64,000 nt of DNA from an uncultured Atopobium sp. (GCA_947252455.1 CAMXVQ010000001.1:45820-109819), one strand, 5' to 3'. Positions 8,781 to 18,305 are shown, counted from the first letter of the stretch. Notes: a model not told the origin generated them from the sequence alone. Numbers and translations are program-made.

Positions 8781-10129
8781 GATCTTTTCCCTTATCAAGA
8801 AAAGATTTGGAAGATTTTTTTGGCGCAAACGCAAAGAAAATTTCCCGTCTTGCGCATGTCAAAGTTGCCAATAGTCCTGGTCACGAATCAATTTCGGTAG
8901 AAAATAGAGAAGGTACCGATTCTAGATCGGGTACCAATGCACGCCTTATGTGGGGCGCGCGTACCGACGTTGGTTTAGTGCGCGAACATAACGAAGACTC
9001 GTTTTTGGTTCAACCTCCCCTTTTTGCTGTATGTGACGGCATGGGCGGTCACGCCGCAGGTGAAGTGGCAAGTTTTATTGCGGTTGAAACAATTGGAAAG
9101 CAAGCGCCTCATTGCGCGAACGATGTTTTATTGGGCGCAAGCGTTGAGGCTGCAAACACCGAAATTATAAATCAGGCAGCGCAAGGACACGGAAAACCAG
9201 GCATGGGTTGTACTGCTTCGTGCGCTTTAATAGAAAACAACAAAATTGCTATTGCGCATGTGGGCGATTCTCGCATCTATCTTTTACACAACGGCTCGCT
9301 TGTTCGTCTTACGCACGACCACTCATTTGTAGAAGAGCTGGTAGATGCAGGAGAAATTACAGCCGATGAAGCGCGTGTTCACCCATCACGCTCCATTATT
9401 ACGCGCGCCCTTGGCTCTGATCCCGACATGTATGCCGATCACTTTAAGCTAGATATTAACACGGGTGACCGCATTATTATCTGTTCGGATGGTCTTTCAT
9501 CTATGATAGAAGATGCAAAAATCGAGTCGCTTGCAGTTAGTGCCGTGCACCCTCAATCATGCGCAGATAATTTAGTTGCCGCAGCTCTTGAAGCTGGAGG
9601 ACTTGATAACGTTACGGTAGTTGTTGTAGACATTAAAGACGACGGCGCACCGCAAAAAAGCAAACATATGCACATGAGACGTTTATACGTCACTGGCGCG
9701 TGTGCGCTTTTATCACTTATTATGTGTTTAATCATGGGTCTTATGGTTGTAAGCACATCTTGGTATTTAGGCATAAACGATAAAACCGTAGGAATTTATC
9801 AAGGGGTAAACAATAGGATTTTTGGCATACAACTTTCTCATCTGTCGGGTTCAACCTCTGTTGAAGTAAAAGATCTGCCACTTACCACGCAAAAAGACCT
9901 CGAAGGAGGGGTTCGCGTAGGAAGCGAACAAGAAGCGCGTAGTGTGGTAGAAAATTATCGTGATCAAATTGATGCCGAAAAAAGCGCAGCCGCTATAGCG
10001 GAGCAGCGCGCCTCGGAAGGAACGTCTGCTGGTAGTAAAACTCCCGAAGCAGACGATCAAACGGATAATGAGTCTACACAAGATACCAATTCTAAATCCT
10101 CCACACCAACAAGTGAGGTGAATAAATGA
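8777..10129 (+). CDS. PP2C-family Ser/Thr phosphatase (PstP-like)
   Basis: 450 residues. After about 55 extra N-terminal residues comes the metal-dependent PP2C domain (about 60-290) with the metal-ligand motifs 'VREHNEDSF', 'CDGMGGHAAGE', 'HVGDSRIY', 'ICSDGLSSMI' and 'DNVTVVVVD'. One transmembrane helix (about 305-328) is followed by an acidic, S/T-rich tail outside the membrane. This is the PstP/Stp position in the locus: it reverses phosphorylation by the two kinases in the operon. ATGA overlap at both ends signals coupled translation. The N-terminal extension is longer than in PstP and unexplained. Confidence 0.92.
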   Translation: MRSFPLSRKDLEDFFGANAKKISRLAHVKVANSPGHESISVENREGTDSRSGTNARLMWGARTDVGLVREHNEDSFLVQPPLFAVCDGMGGHAAGEVASFIAVETIGKQAPHCANDVLLGASVEAANTEIINQAAQGHGKPGMGCTASCALIENNKIAIAHVGDSRIYLLHNGSLVRLTHDHSFVEELVDAGEITADEARVHPSRSIITRALGSDPDMYADHFKLDINTGDRIIICSDGLSSMIEDAKIESLAVSAVHPQSCADNLVAAALEAGGLDNVTVVVVDIKDDGAPQKSKHMHMRRLYVTGACALLSLIMCLIMGLMVVSTSWYLGINDKTVGIYQGVNNRIFGIQLSHLSGSTSVEVKDLPLTTQKDLEGGVRVGSEQEARSVVENYRDQIDAEKSAAAIAEQRASEGTSAGSKTPEADDQTDNESTQDTNSKSSTPTSEVNK

Positions 10130-13014
10130 GCCAAAACGCCAACACAAGACGAACCATGGAGCTGGGGCTGTTGATAGCGGCAGCTATTCCAACCACGCTT
10201 CTTTACGCACTCTACATTATGAATGCGCATGTAGAACTATCTGTATTTTCTTTGTCGGTTCCACTTGGTTTGTTTGCGGCTTTTGCCGTATCTCATCTTG
10301 CTGTCCGAATCTATGCACCAGGTGCCGATCCCGTTATTTTACCAATTGTCTTTTTCTTATCAGGTACAGGCATAGCTTTTGTTACTAGGCTTTCCCTCGA
10401 ACTGGCAATTAGTCAGGTTTTATGGCTCTTCTTAGGAGTGGTAGCACTGGTAGTAACATTGGCTGTAGTACCCGGCATAGAAAAGCTCTCCTCGTATAAA
10501 TTTACGCTGGGAGCAGCAGGAGTTATGTGCTTGCTTATTCCTATGCTTATAGGAACAGAGCGCGGTGGGTCAAAACTTTGGCTCAGTTTTGGCGCATTTT
10601 CGTTTCAACCGGGCGAGCTTGCTAAGGTGCTTATCGTTCTCTTTTTATCCTTCTACTTAGCAAAAAATAGAGAATTACTTTCTGCTTCGGCTCTTCATAT
10701 TGGACGCTTTAAAATCCCACAGCCACGCATGTTGGCACCGCTTTTGGTAATGTGGGGACTCTCGCTGTTAATTGTCATCTTTGAGCGCGACTTAGGAAGC
10801 GCACTGTTGTTCTTTGCGTTCTTTGTTGTTATGCTCTACGTTTGCACAGGTAGAGTAAGCTATGTCATTATCTCGCTTGTGTTGTTGATACTTGGTGGAA
10901 TTCTGTGTTATCACCTGTTCAGCCATGTACAAACACGCGTACAAATTTGGCTTAATCCTTTTAGTGATCCTAGCAACAAAGGCCTTCAAATAGTGCAATC
11001 GCTCTACTCACTTGCAGATGGTGGCCTAGTAGGAAGCGGTATTGGACGCGGTCTTGCAACCCTTATTCCGGTAGTTGCCTCAGACTTTATTTTTTCGGCA
11101 ATTGGTGAAGAAATGGGCCTGTTAGGGAGTTCAGCCGTTTTGCTGGCGTATGTTGTACTGGCAATACGAGGCCTTGCAACGGCAGCTCGTGCAAAATCAG
11201 ATATTGCCGCATTTGCCGCAACTGGACTTACTGCCTCGCTTGTTATACAGGCTTTTATCATTGTTGGCGGCGTTACCAAACTGTTACCGCTTACTGGTGT
11301 AACCTTGCCTTTTATTAGCCAAGGAGGAAGCTCTTTACTGGCAAGCTTTATAATTGTTGCGCTTTTACTTAAAGCGGGTGACGAAGGAACGGGCAGAAGC
11401 ACCGATATTAACGTTTGCGAGCAAAGTTCTTCAATACTGTTACAAGAAGACGAAAATTCATCTCATGCGTCCGTGCTGCATGGCGCGCACGTACGAGGCG
11501 GCTTTAAGATTGACACACCCGAATCGGGTATACTTGGTAGAGTTGCGCTTGGCAATAGGCTGGTAAAGCTAGTTACCGCGTTTTGTATCCTTTTTGCACT
11601 TCTGATTGCAAACCTTACGAACATCCAGGTTATCAGCGCAAAAACATTCCAAAAAATGCCTGGCAACAACCACACCATTGCAAAAACATCAAACATAAAA
11701 CGTGGATCCATCATCAGTTCCGATGGCGTTACGCTGGCAGAAAGCGTTAAGCAAAACGATGGAAAATCATATGTGCGCAAACACCCTGAAGGATCGCTGG
11801 CGGCGCATACCTTGGGATATGCCTCTGTTCGATATGGTACGTCGGGTGTAGAAGCGCGTCTTAACGACACACTCATTAACAACGGCAACTATACGTCACT
11901 TAACGATGTACTCTTATCTTTGGCAGGAGCTGCAAAACCAGGGTCGTCGGCAGTACTTACGATAAACTCTCAAATGCAAAAAGTAGCTGAGAAAGCACTG
12001 GAAGGATACACTGGCTCTGTTGTTGCGCTTAATCCAACCACGGGGGCAATTCTTGCAAAAGCTTCCAATCCAACCTTTAACCCCGATAATCTCGACGAAG
12101 TGATGAGCAACTCAAGCACCAAAGGTCAATTACTTGATAGAAGCACACAAACGCTGTACGCACCTGGTTCTACCTTCAAAGTTGTTACTTTGGCTGCCGC
12201 TCTTGACTCAGGAATATCTTCTCTTGATTCAAAAATTTCAGCACCCGCAAAAATAACGATTGGCAACGGAGATCTCTCTAATTACAAAAATCAAGACTTT
12301 AATTACAAAAATCAAGACTTTGGACAAATAACACTTAAAGATGCGCTCAGATTCTCGGCGAATACAGCATTTGGTCAGCTGGGAACACAGGTAGGTGCTT
12401 CTAAACTGGTCAATTATGCACAAGGCTTTGGCTTTGGATCATCTTTAGGCCAAGACTTTACTACTTCGTCTTCGCTTATGCCTAAGCCTTCAGAAATGAC
12501 CGAATGGGAAACCGCCTGGGCTGCATGCGGACAGCCCGTAGGTATGCACGCAAGCCCTGCAGGTCCTCAAATCACCGTTATGCAAAACGCTGTTATTGCT
12601 GCAGCTGTTGCAAATGGCGGCGTGGTTATGAATCCATTTGTAATTGATCACTTACTCACCTCAGAAGGCGTCAGCACCTCTAAAACGCAACCAAAAGTTT
12701 TGGGTCAGGTAATTTCTGCACAAACAACCGATAAACTTAAAGAAGCAATGCTCGATGTTGTAGAACGAGGAACAGGCCAGCCTGCGCGCGTAAAAGGCGT
12801 AAAGGTTGCAGGTAAAACAGGTACTGCCGAAGTTTCGCCTCAGGTGTCAAACTCTTTGTTCATTGGCTTTGCACCCCTTGACAAACCAACTATTGCAATC
12901 TCGGTATGTGTAGAGGGATCCTCTGAGCAAGACGTACACAACAAAGCTGCTGCTATAGCAGGAAAAATTCTTGCAGGTTGTCTAAACATACAAGCGTTAG
13001 GAGCGGCAAAATGA
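10126..13014 (+). CDS. Single-chain RodA/FtsW SEDS glycosyltransferase fused to class B penicillin-binding protein
   Basis: 962-residue bifunctional peptidoglycan synthase. Residues 1-420 are a SEDS polymerase with about ten membrane helices; 'FERDLGSAL' carries the conserved catalytic Asp222. After a linker a further transmembrane helix (about 480-505) begins a class B PBP: dimerisation segment 'KRGSIISSDGVTLAES', then the transpeptidase with 'STFK' (Ser682), 'SAN' (Ser744) and 'KTGTAE' (Lys897). In most actinobacteria RodA and PbpA are separate adjacent genes, so one reading frame does the work of the pair, making glycan strands and cross-linking them outside the membrane. Start ATG overlaps the phosphatase stop and has GAGGTGA upstream. 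An in-frame 21-base tandem duplication lies in the transpeptidase domain. Confidence 0.93.
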   Translation: MSQNANTRRTMELGLLIAAAIPTTLLYALYIMNAHVELSVFSLSVPLGLFAAFAVSHLAVRIYAPGADPVILPIVFFLSGTGIAFVTRLSLELAISQVLWLFLGVVALVVTLAVVPGIEKLSSYKFTLGAAGVMCLLIPMLIGTERGGSKLWLSFGAFSFQPGELAKVLIVLFLSFYLAKNRELLSASALHIGRFKIPQPRMLAPLLVMWGLSLLIVIFERDLGSALLFFAFFVVMLYVCTGRVSYVIISLVLLILGGILCYHLFSHVQTRVQIWLNPFSDPSNKGLQIVQSLYSLADGGLVGSGIGRGLATLIPVVASDFIFSAIGEEMGLLGSSAVLLAYVVLAIRGLATAARAKSDIAAFAATGLTASLVIQAFIIVGGVTKLLPLTGVTLPFISQGGSSLLASFIIVALLLKAGDEGTGRSTDINVCEQSSSILLQEDENSSHASVLHGAHVRGGFKIDTPESGILGRVALGNRLVKLVTAFCILFALLIANLTNIQVISAKTFQKMPGNNHTIAKTSNIKRGSIISSDGVTLAESVKQNDGKSYVRKHPEGSLAAHTLGYASVRYGTSGVEARLNDTLINNGNYTSLNDVLLSLAGAAKPGSSAVLTINSQMQKVAEKALEGYTGSVVALNPTTGAILAKASNPTFNPDNLDEVMSNSSTKGQLLDRSTQTLYAPGSTFKVVTLAAALDSGISSLDSKISAPAKITIGNGDLSNYKNQDFNYKNQDFGQITLKDALRFSANTAFGQLGTQVGASKLVNYAQGFGFGSSLGQDFTTSSSLMPKPSEMTEWETAWAACGQPVGMHASPAGPQITVMQNAVIAAAVANGGVVMNPFVIDHLLTSEGVSTSKTQPKVLGQVISAQTTDKLKEAMLDVVERGTGQPARVKGVKVAGKTGTAEVSPQVSNSLFIGFAPLDKPTIAISVCVEGSSEQDVHNKAAAIAGKILAGCLNIQALGAAK
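12280..12321 (+). repeat. Perfect 21-bp tandem duplication inside the PBP domain
   Basis: Two identical adjacent 21-base units (12280-12300 and 12301-12321) encode the heptapeptide NYKNQDF twice in a row, shortly before the SxN motif. The frame is kept. It looks like a recent duplication. Confidence 0.95.
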
Positions 13015-13208
13015 TACGATTTTACCTACTCTACCTGCGTTACAAACGCTTGGCACACCTGCCGTTTATGGTGCATAACAAATGGCACACGCACCAATCG
13101 TCTCAAACAGGACGTACACAAACAAGCGCGCACGTGCCGTACAAAGCGCTTCTACCATTACCTATAACAACATTAAACACAACAGATTGGAGTAACAATG
13201 CCCGATAA
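13011..13208 (+). CDS. Possible small basic protein between the SEDS-PBP and PknB genes
   Basis: 65 residues starting MIRFYLLYLRYKRLAHLPF. The ATG overlaps the preceding stop (ATGA, as at 8777 and 10126) and has AGGAG with a 7-base spacer, the same coupling used by every other gene in this operon. It ends 11 bases inside pknB. The product is basic, with an amphipathic N-terminus and an S/T/H-rich remainder; I recognise no family. The 183 bases between the flanking genes are otherwise unexplained, in the slot where mycobacteria carry pknA. It could instead be an untranslated spacer. Evidence is translational signals only. Confidence 0.38.
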   Translation: MIRFYLLYLRYKRLAHLPFMVHNKWHTHQSSQTGRTQTSAHVPYKALLPLPITTLNTTDWSNNAR

Positions 13209-15105
13209 AGTTCTTGGTGGAAGATACATCATACAAGATAAAATCGGAACAGGCGGTATGGCTATTGTTTATCGTGGCATTGATAATCGCTTAGGACGAC
13301 CTGTTGCAATTAAAACCATGCTACCCCAATATGCTGCCGATCCATCGTTTGCCGCACGGTTTAAGCAAGAGGCTCAAGCAGCTGCCGCACTTCAAAGCCC
13401 TTTTATTGTTTCGGTGTACGACTGGGGAAAAGATAATGACACGTATTTCATTGCTATGGAATATTTGCGCGGTACCGACCTTAAAAGCGGCGTTCGCAAA
13501 CACGGAGCGCTTGACTGCAAAAAGGTTGCTCAAATTGGATCCCAAATTGCACAAGCACTCTCGGTAGCACATCGTCACGATATTATTCACCGCGACATTA
13601 AACCGCAAAATATCATGGTTCAGCCCGACGGCAACATCAAAGTCATGGACTTTGGTATTGCGCGTGCAAAAAATAGTCACCTGACCACAGATAACTCGGT
13701 TCTTGGTACAGCGCACTATGTATCGCCTGAACAAACTCAAGGTAAGCCTTTAGGTCCTACAACCGATATTTACTCGCTTGGTATTGTTATGTACGAAGCG
13801 GCAACAGGTGTTGTTCCCTTTGATGGTGACGACGCTATTAGCGTTGCGCTTAAACAAGTTAACGAGCAGCCCGTTCCGCCAAGTGCTCGAAACCCACGCG
13901 TTGACCAAGCGCTCGAACGCATTATCTTAAAATGCATGCAAAAAGATCCCAAAAATCGTTTTCAAACTGCTGAAGAAGTCTTTAAGGTATTGCGCGACTA
14001 TCTAGCAGGCAAAATGAACGAGGTTAACAACGCAACAACTCAAATGCCTGTTATGGGTGCAAATGCTGTTTCGCCACTTAATTCAACTACCGCACTTCCG
14101 CATATTGCCAATGGTGCAACACAGAACAGAAAAAGTGCAACTCATCATGCACAGCTACGCGCGCAAGAAGATGAAAGACGTCATAAAAACAAGGTAATTG
14201 CAGGTGTTTTAGGTGGAGCCTTAGTCCTCATTGCCATAATTGTTGCCTTGGTAAACTATCTTATGGGTCAAGGCGCAACGCAAGAAGTTCCAAATCTTCT
14301 TAATCTTACACAGCAAGAGGCCTTAATGAAGATAGATAATTCCAACTTCTTCCAGCGGGGTACGGTAAAAGAAGAGTTTTCGTCAACCGTAGAAAAAGGA
14401 AAAGTCATCGACCAAGACCCCGATGCAGGCCACAAAGTTGCTAAGGGTACGCAAATCAATATTGTGGTTTCAAAGGGAGCAGAGCCTGCAGCCGATGTAA
14501 CGGTCCCCGATCTTAAAGGAAAATCGCCTTCGGAAGCAGAAGCTATTTTGTCAAAACTTGGTCTTAAAAGTCAGGCTGGTGACTCCATTAACTCCGACGA
14601 TGTAGAAGTGGGCAAAATTGCAGCCCAAACTCCTGCTGCTGGTACAGCTGCTAAAGCAGGAGACACCATTACCTATCAGCTTTCAAAAGGTCCAGACGAA
14701 GCAGACGTTCCCAACGTGGTAGGAAAAACAGAGGACGAGGCACAATCTGCACTTCAAGCCGCAGGATTTAATGTATCGGTACAGCGAGAAGAATCCAACA
14801 AACCCGAGGGAACCGTTACCAAACAAAGTGCAACAGGTAAACTTGCCCGGAAATCAACCGTTACTATTACGGTTGCAAAAGCACCTTCAGTGGTAAGCCT
14901 GTCAACGCTTATCTCTAAAGGAATGGATGCTACCGAAGCCTCACAAAAGCTCTCTGATGCAGGCTTTAATGTACGAGTAAAACGTCAACCAGATGCACTG
15001 GTGAAAAAAGATACCGTTATATCCTTCCCCGATAAAGCAAAGAAAGGACAAACGGTAACTCTTGTCGTTTCTGATGGTTTGCCACTTATCAACGACTCGC
15101 ACTAA
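13198..15105 (+). CDS. pknB: PknB-type Ser/Thr kinase with PASTA repeats
   Basis: 635 residues. The cytoplasmic kinase domain (about 8-270) has 'GTGGMAIVYRG', 'VAIKTM', 'HRDIKPQN', 'DFGIAR' and activation segment 'TAHYVSPEQ'. A juxtamembrane linker leads to one transmembrane helix (about 328-352) and four extracellular PASTA repeats (beginning near 'QEVPNLLNLT', 'VTVPDLKGKS', 'ADVPNVVGKT' and 'VVSLSTLISKG'). PASTA domains bind muropeptides or lipid II, so the kinase links wall precursor status to phosphorylation of the FHA proteins and the SEDS-PBP enzyme. GGAG precedes the ATG at 13198. Last gene of the operon. Confidence 0.96.
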   Translation: MPDKVLGGRYIIQDKIGTGGMAIVYRGIDNRLGRPVAIKTMLPQYAADPSFAARFKQEAQAAAALQSPFIVSVYDWGKDNDTYFIAMEYLRGTDLKSGVRKHGALDCKKVAQIGSQIAQALSVAHRHDIIHRDIKPQNIMVQPDGNIKVMDFGIARAKNSHLTTDNSVLGTAHYVSPEQTQGKPLGPTTDIYSLGIVMYEAATGVVPFDGDDAISVALKQVNEQPVPPSARNPRVDQALERIILKCMQKDPKNRFQTAEEVFKVLRDYLAGKMNEVNNATTQMPVMGANAVSPLNSTTALPHIANGATQNRKSATHHAQLRAQEDERRHKNKVIAGVLGGALVLIAIIVALVNYLMGQGATQEVPNLLNLTQQEALMKIDNSNFFQRGTVKEEFSSTVEKGKVIDQDPDAGHKVAKGTQINIVVSKGAEPAADVTVPDLKGKSPSEAEAILSKLGLKSQAGDSINSDDVEVGKIAAQTPAAGTAAKAGDTITYQLSKGPDEADVPNVVGKTEDEAQSALQAAGFNVSVQREESNKPEGTVTKQSATGKLARKSTVTITVAKAPSVVSLSTLISKGMDATEASQKLSDAGFNVRVKRQPDALVKKDTVISFPDKAKKGQTVTLVVSDGLPLINDSH

Positions 15106-15125
15106 TATGTAACAACATAGACAAA

Positions 15126-15164
15126 CATATGCGGAGCATCCACAACGGATACTCCGCATATTTG
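15126..15164 (+). terminator. Hairpin terminator after pknB
   Basis: Arms ATATGCGGAG (15127-15136) and CTCCGCATAT (15152-15161), extended by ATCC/GGAT next to the loop with one mismatch, then TTTGT. The stem is about 15 bp. It lies 20 bases after the pknB stop and before the convergent permease gene, so it may serve both strands. Confidence 0.72.
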
Positions 15165-15246
15165 TAACCTTTCTAACCGCCGATAGCAATGTTTGCAGCG
15201 CTCAAATGTGTATCAATGCACCAACATGGCACTGGCGTAACGCACC

Positions 15247-17331
15247 CTATCTTGTTTGTTTCCCTAACACTGAAGCGCGCATAACAACAAAGGTCATAAG
15301 GAAATACAGTGTATAGATAGCAAGAACAATACCAGCCGTAATAAAAAGCCATTGTTTTGCTTCGGCATCGGCACTCATAAGACGATAAAGGGCGTCCATT
15401 TCTTTCATAACACAAAATGCATGAGAAATCGCAAGCGAGCAGGGAAGCATAAACCATATACCCAGCTGCGTAAAAATAGTACCCGAGCAAGACGCGCGCG
15501 TGGATCCAAGTTGAAGAAGCTTTGTATAACTTTCGCGCATATACGAAAGTTCGCTCAGCTGCTGAATAGAAAGAATGGCCGCCGAGATAATAAGCAGAAT
15601 AATACCTGTATATACCGCCACAAACGTTCCCGTTACACGAATGGCAAGCGCTGCTTCAAGAATTTCATAGCGCAAGCTGGTATTCACTGCACGCAAATGG
15701 TATGCGTTATTTTGTCCTAAAATCCCTTGTGCATGTTTGTTGCTGTCTGCAAGCTCTTGCGAAAACTGCTCGTTGATTTCTTTGCTACTAGAATAGAACT
15801 GGGCAAAAAGGCGCGTTTGCTGTGGTTTCATAGTGCGCACCCAAGAATCTGGCACAATGAGTGAACACGGATTACTGGAAAGACCAGCAAGATCTGAGAG
15901 TTTAAGCTTTGGTTTTATGCGTACATTATGATACTTATCTGCTAACGTAAATGTCTTGCCCGACGCAGCTAAACTATCCGTTTGATCTGCCAAGCCAGGA
16001 TATGACGCAAATCTCACTTCATTGTCGGCAAGTTCAATGGGCTGAAGACCAGCCAATGCTCTAAACCTGTTGTATTCAGAACATCCTACAAAATACACGG
16101 GATTAACAGCAACATCTATAGGAGCGCTGTCAATTGCTTTTTCTTTTGATAGACCGCAGTCTGAAATAAGGTTTGCTATGGTATATACATTGTCAGCTTC
16201 TCCCAAAGTATAGCTGGTAAGCTGTGCAGTTCCTCGTACAGTTGTATTCCAGGATGGAATCTCTTGTGCCATAAGGCTCACTAATTTATCTGTTTGTTCT
16301 GGTTCATACCCATCTTTGCAAATAAAATCTGCAAAAAAATCGGTAGGAGCCATCAGAGATTCTTGAGTACGAATCGAAGCAACTGCGGTAAAGCCTATGG
16401 AAAGTGTGCAGAGCGCAATAAAAATAGTTGCACAGATCATGGTCATAGAAATCCAAGAGGAATTAATTCTTGAGGCAAATTGACGTACTACATATAAGTT
16501 AAGCCCTCGGTAATAAAGAGGTTTGATTGCGCGCGCAATTTGGGTAAACGCTGTAGAAACCGAATAAAAGAAAAGCGCTGTTCCAAGCACTACCAATGCG
16601 GTGCAGCATAAGAAGGTTCCCCCGCCATTGACTGTGAGCACTTCATAGGAAAACATACGATAGGCTTGAGCAATGAGAAGAACCGATACAACAAACAGCG
16701 CCAAGGTAATCCATGGGTTTTTGATCTTAAAACGATCAGACGCAAAACTTGAGCGAAACAACACAGACAACCTCGTACGCGAAATCACAAACGTAGCGCA
16801 CAGTGTAGAAAGCACAAACACCACGCCAAACATACAGGCGGTAAATATCATCGCTTGAGGTACCAAAAGAAAGTGGAACCGCTCAACGGGTGAATTAAAA
16901 AGCTTGAGAACAGCAAGCGAAGAAAATTGAGAAACAACAACGCCTACAAGCAAACCAACTATAAGTGCACATATGCCAACTATAAAATTTTCAATGAGAA
17001 TCACAAGCGTAAGACTTGATTTTTTCATACCAAGCAGCAGATATGTTGCAAACTCACGAACACGACGACGCATAAAAAAGACATTGGCATACACAATAAG
17101 AATACCAATAACAATCATTAAAAATATCGAAAGCCCTGTTATTAGCTCTGCCATGCGTAACACAAGGCGTGATGTTGAGCTGCTTAGTTCTACAAAAAAC
17201 GCCTGATTAGTAAGCGTATTAAAAGAATAAAAGAGAGAAACCGAAAGCATCAGTGTTACAAAATAGACAGTAAAATCTTTTAAGGCTCGACGGAGGTTAC
17301 CCCATGCCAGCTTAATGTAAAGCAGCATCAC
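15247..17331 (-). CDS. BceB-like FtsX-family ABC transporter permease
   Basis: 694-residue membrane subunit with about ten helices: one at the N-terminus, a helix trio around 55-250, and groups near 260-350 and 570-690. A large extracellular domain of about 200 residues (about 340-560) lies between helices, the layout of BceB-type permeases that sense and remove cell-wall-active peptides such as bacitracin-like drugs. It overlaps the ATPase gene by 20 bases. Start is 'MMLLYIKLAW'; either of the first two Met codons is possible. The peptide recognised cannot be predicted. Confidence 0.87.
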   Translation of the reverse strand: MMLLYIKLAWGNLRRALKDFTVYFVTLMLSVSLFYSFNTLTNQAFFVELSSSTSRLVLRMAELITGLSIFLMIVIGILIVYANVFFMRRRVREFATYLLLGMKKSSLTLVILIENFIVGICALIVGLLVGVVVSQFSSLAVLKLFNSPVERFHFLLVPQAMIFTACMFGVVFVLSTLCATFVISRTRLSVLFRSSFASDRFKIKNPWITLALFVVSVLLIAQAYRMFSYEVLTVNGGGTFLCCTALVVLGTALFFYSVSTAFTQIARAIKPLYYRGLNLYVVRQFASRINSSWISMTMICATIFIALCTLSIGFTAVASIRTQESLMAPTDFFADFICKDGYEPEQTDKLVSLMAQEIPSWNTTVRGTAQLTSYTLGEADNVYTIANLISDCGLSKEKAIDSAPIDVAVNPVYFVGCSEYNRFRALAGLQPIELADNEVRFASYPGLADQTDSLAASGKTFTLADKYHNVRIKPKLKLSDLAGLSSNPCSLIVPDSWVRTMKPQQTRLFAQFYSSSKEINEQFSQELADSNKHAQGILGQNNAYHLRAVNTSLRYEILEAALAIRVTGTFVAVYTGIILLIISAAILSIQQLSELSYMRESYTKLLQLGSTRASCSGTIFTQLGIWFMLPCSLAISHAFCVMKEMDALYRLMSADAEAKQWLFITAGIVLAIYTLYFLMTFVVMRASVLGKQTR

Positions 17332-18187
17332 TACCTCCTAAGTAAGACACAACGTCCATGATTTCCTTAAAGAACGCTTGACGCGATTTTTCGCCACGAA
17401 CAAGCTCATTAAACACGCGCCCATCCTTAATAAAAATAATGCGGCTTGCATACGAAGCCGAAAACGGGTCGTGCGTTACCATAAGAATACTTGCAGCGCG
17501 TTTATGGTTGATTTCCTCAAAAGACTCCAGAAGAATACGAGAATTTTTTGAATCAAGGCTACCTGTAGGCTCATCGGCTAAAACAATTGCTGGATCAGAA
17601 ATAAGGGCACGCGCAGCAGCAACGCGTTGGCGCTGACCGCCACTCATTTGGTTGGGATATTTTTTAAGTACATCGGCAATGTTAAGAAGGCTGGCAAGGT
17701 TTTTAACCTTCTCGTCCATAACGCGCACAGAACATGCGCTTAAACATAACGGTAATGCTATATTTTCGTAAGCGGTAAGCGTTTCTAGAAGATTTGAATC
17801 CTGAAATATAAACCCTAGTTGCGTGCGCCGAAAACTGGCAAGCTGGCGGCCGCGCAAGCGCGTGACGTCTTGGTTGTTTACCGTAATAGTACCAAGTGTA
17901 GGTTTATCAATGGTAGAAATGCAGTTGAGCAACGTACTTTTACCCGATCCCGAAGGACCCATTACGCCAACAAATTCGCCTTGCTTCATGGTAAAACTTA
18001 CACCAGCAAGCGCTTTGGTAATATTGGTACGTGTACCAAAATATTTTTCTACGTTTGTGCAAACAAGCATAGAATCAGCACTTGAGGCATTGGCTCCTTT
18101 AGAAATGTTGCTGAAATGTGTGTGTGCAGACATACCGTGCACATCAGTGCGTGCCCCTTTGGTATGTAAGGCATGTTGAGCGGTCAT
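17312..18187 (-). CDS. BceA-like ABC transporter ATP-binding protein
   Basis: 291 residues with Walker A 'GPSGSGKS', signature 'MSGGQRQRVAAARAL' and Walker B 'IVLADEPTGSLD' (the MacB/LolD/BceA type). A strong GGAGGA site precedes the ATG at 18187, so the unusual 40-residue hydrophilic N-terminal extension before 'VCTNVEKYFG' seems genuinely translated. It drives the FtsX-type permease encoded just downstream. A palindrome at 18206-18222 sits between promoter region and start. Confidence 0.9.
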   Translation of the reverse strand: MTAQHALHTKGARTDVHGMSAHTHFSNISKGANASSADSMLVCTNVEKYFGTRTNITKALAGVSFTMKQGEFVGVMGPSGSGKSTLLNCISTIDKPTLGTITVNNQDVTRLRGRQLASFRRTQLGFIFQDSNLLETLTAYENIALPLCLSACSVRVMDEKVKNLASLLNIADVLKKYPNQMSGGQRQRVAAARALISDPAIVLADEPTGSLDSKNSRILLESFEEINHKRAASILMVTHDPFSASYASRIIFIKDGRVFNELVRGEKSRQAFFKEIMDVVSYLGGSDAALH

Positions 18188-18205
18188 TATTCCTCCTTAT
18201 TGTGG

Positions 18206-18222
18206 TAGGTGATGATTACCTA
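18206..18222. promoter_or_regulatory. Operator-like palindrome upstream of the ABC genes
   Basis: TAGGTGATGATTACCTA, a 17-base inverted repeat with one G/T exception, 19 bases before the ATPase start codon. The position suits a regulator or RNA-hairpin site controlling the transporter. The cognate regulator is unproven; the adjacent response regulator is the obvious candidate. Confidence 0.4.
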
Positions 18223-18305
18223 CTATTTCACAATGCGGCACATATCACCATAGAAGAACCTTACGGTATTCTTACGTTTTTATCACCTTGAGAATAAACG
18301 GGGAT

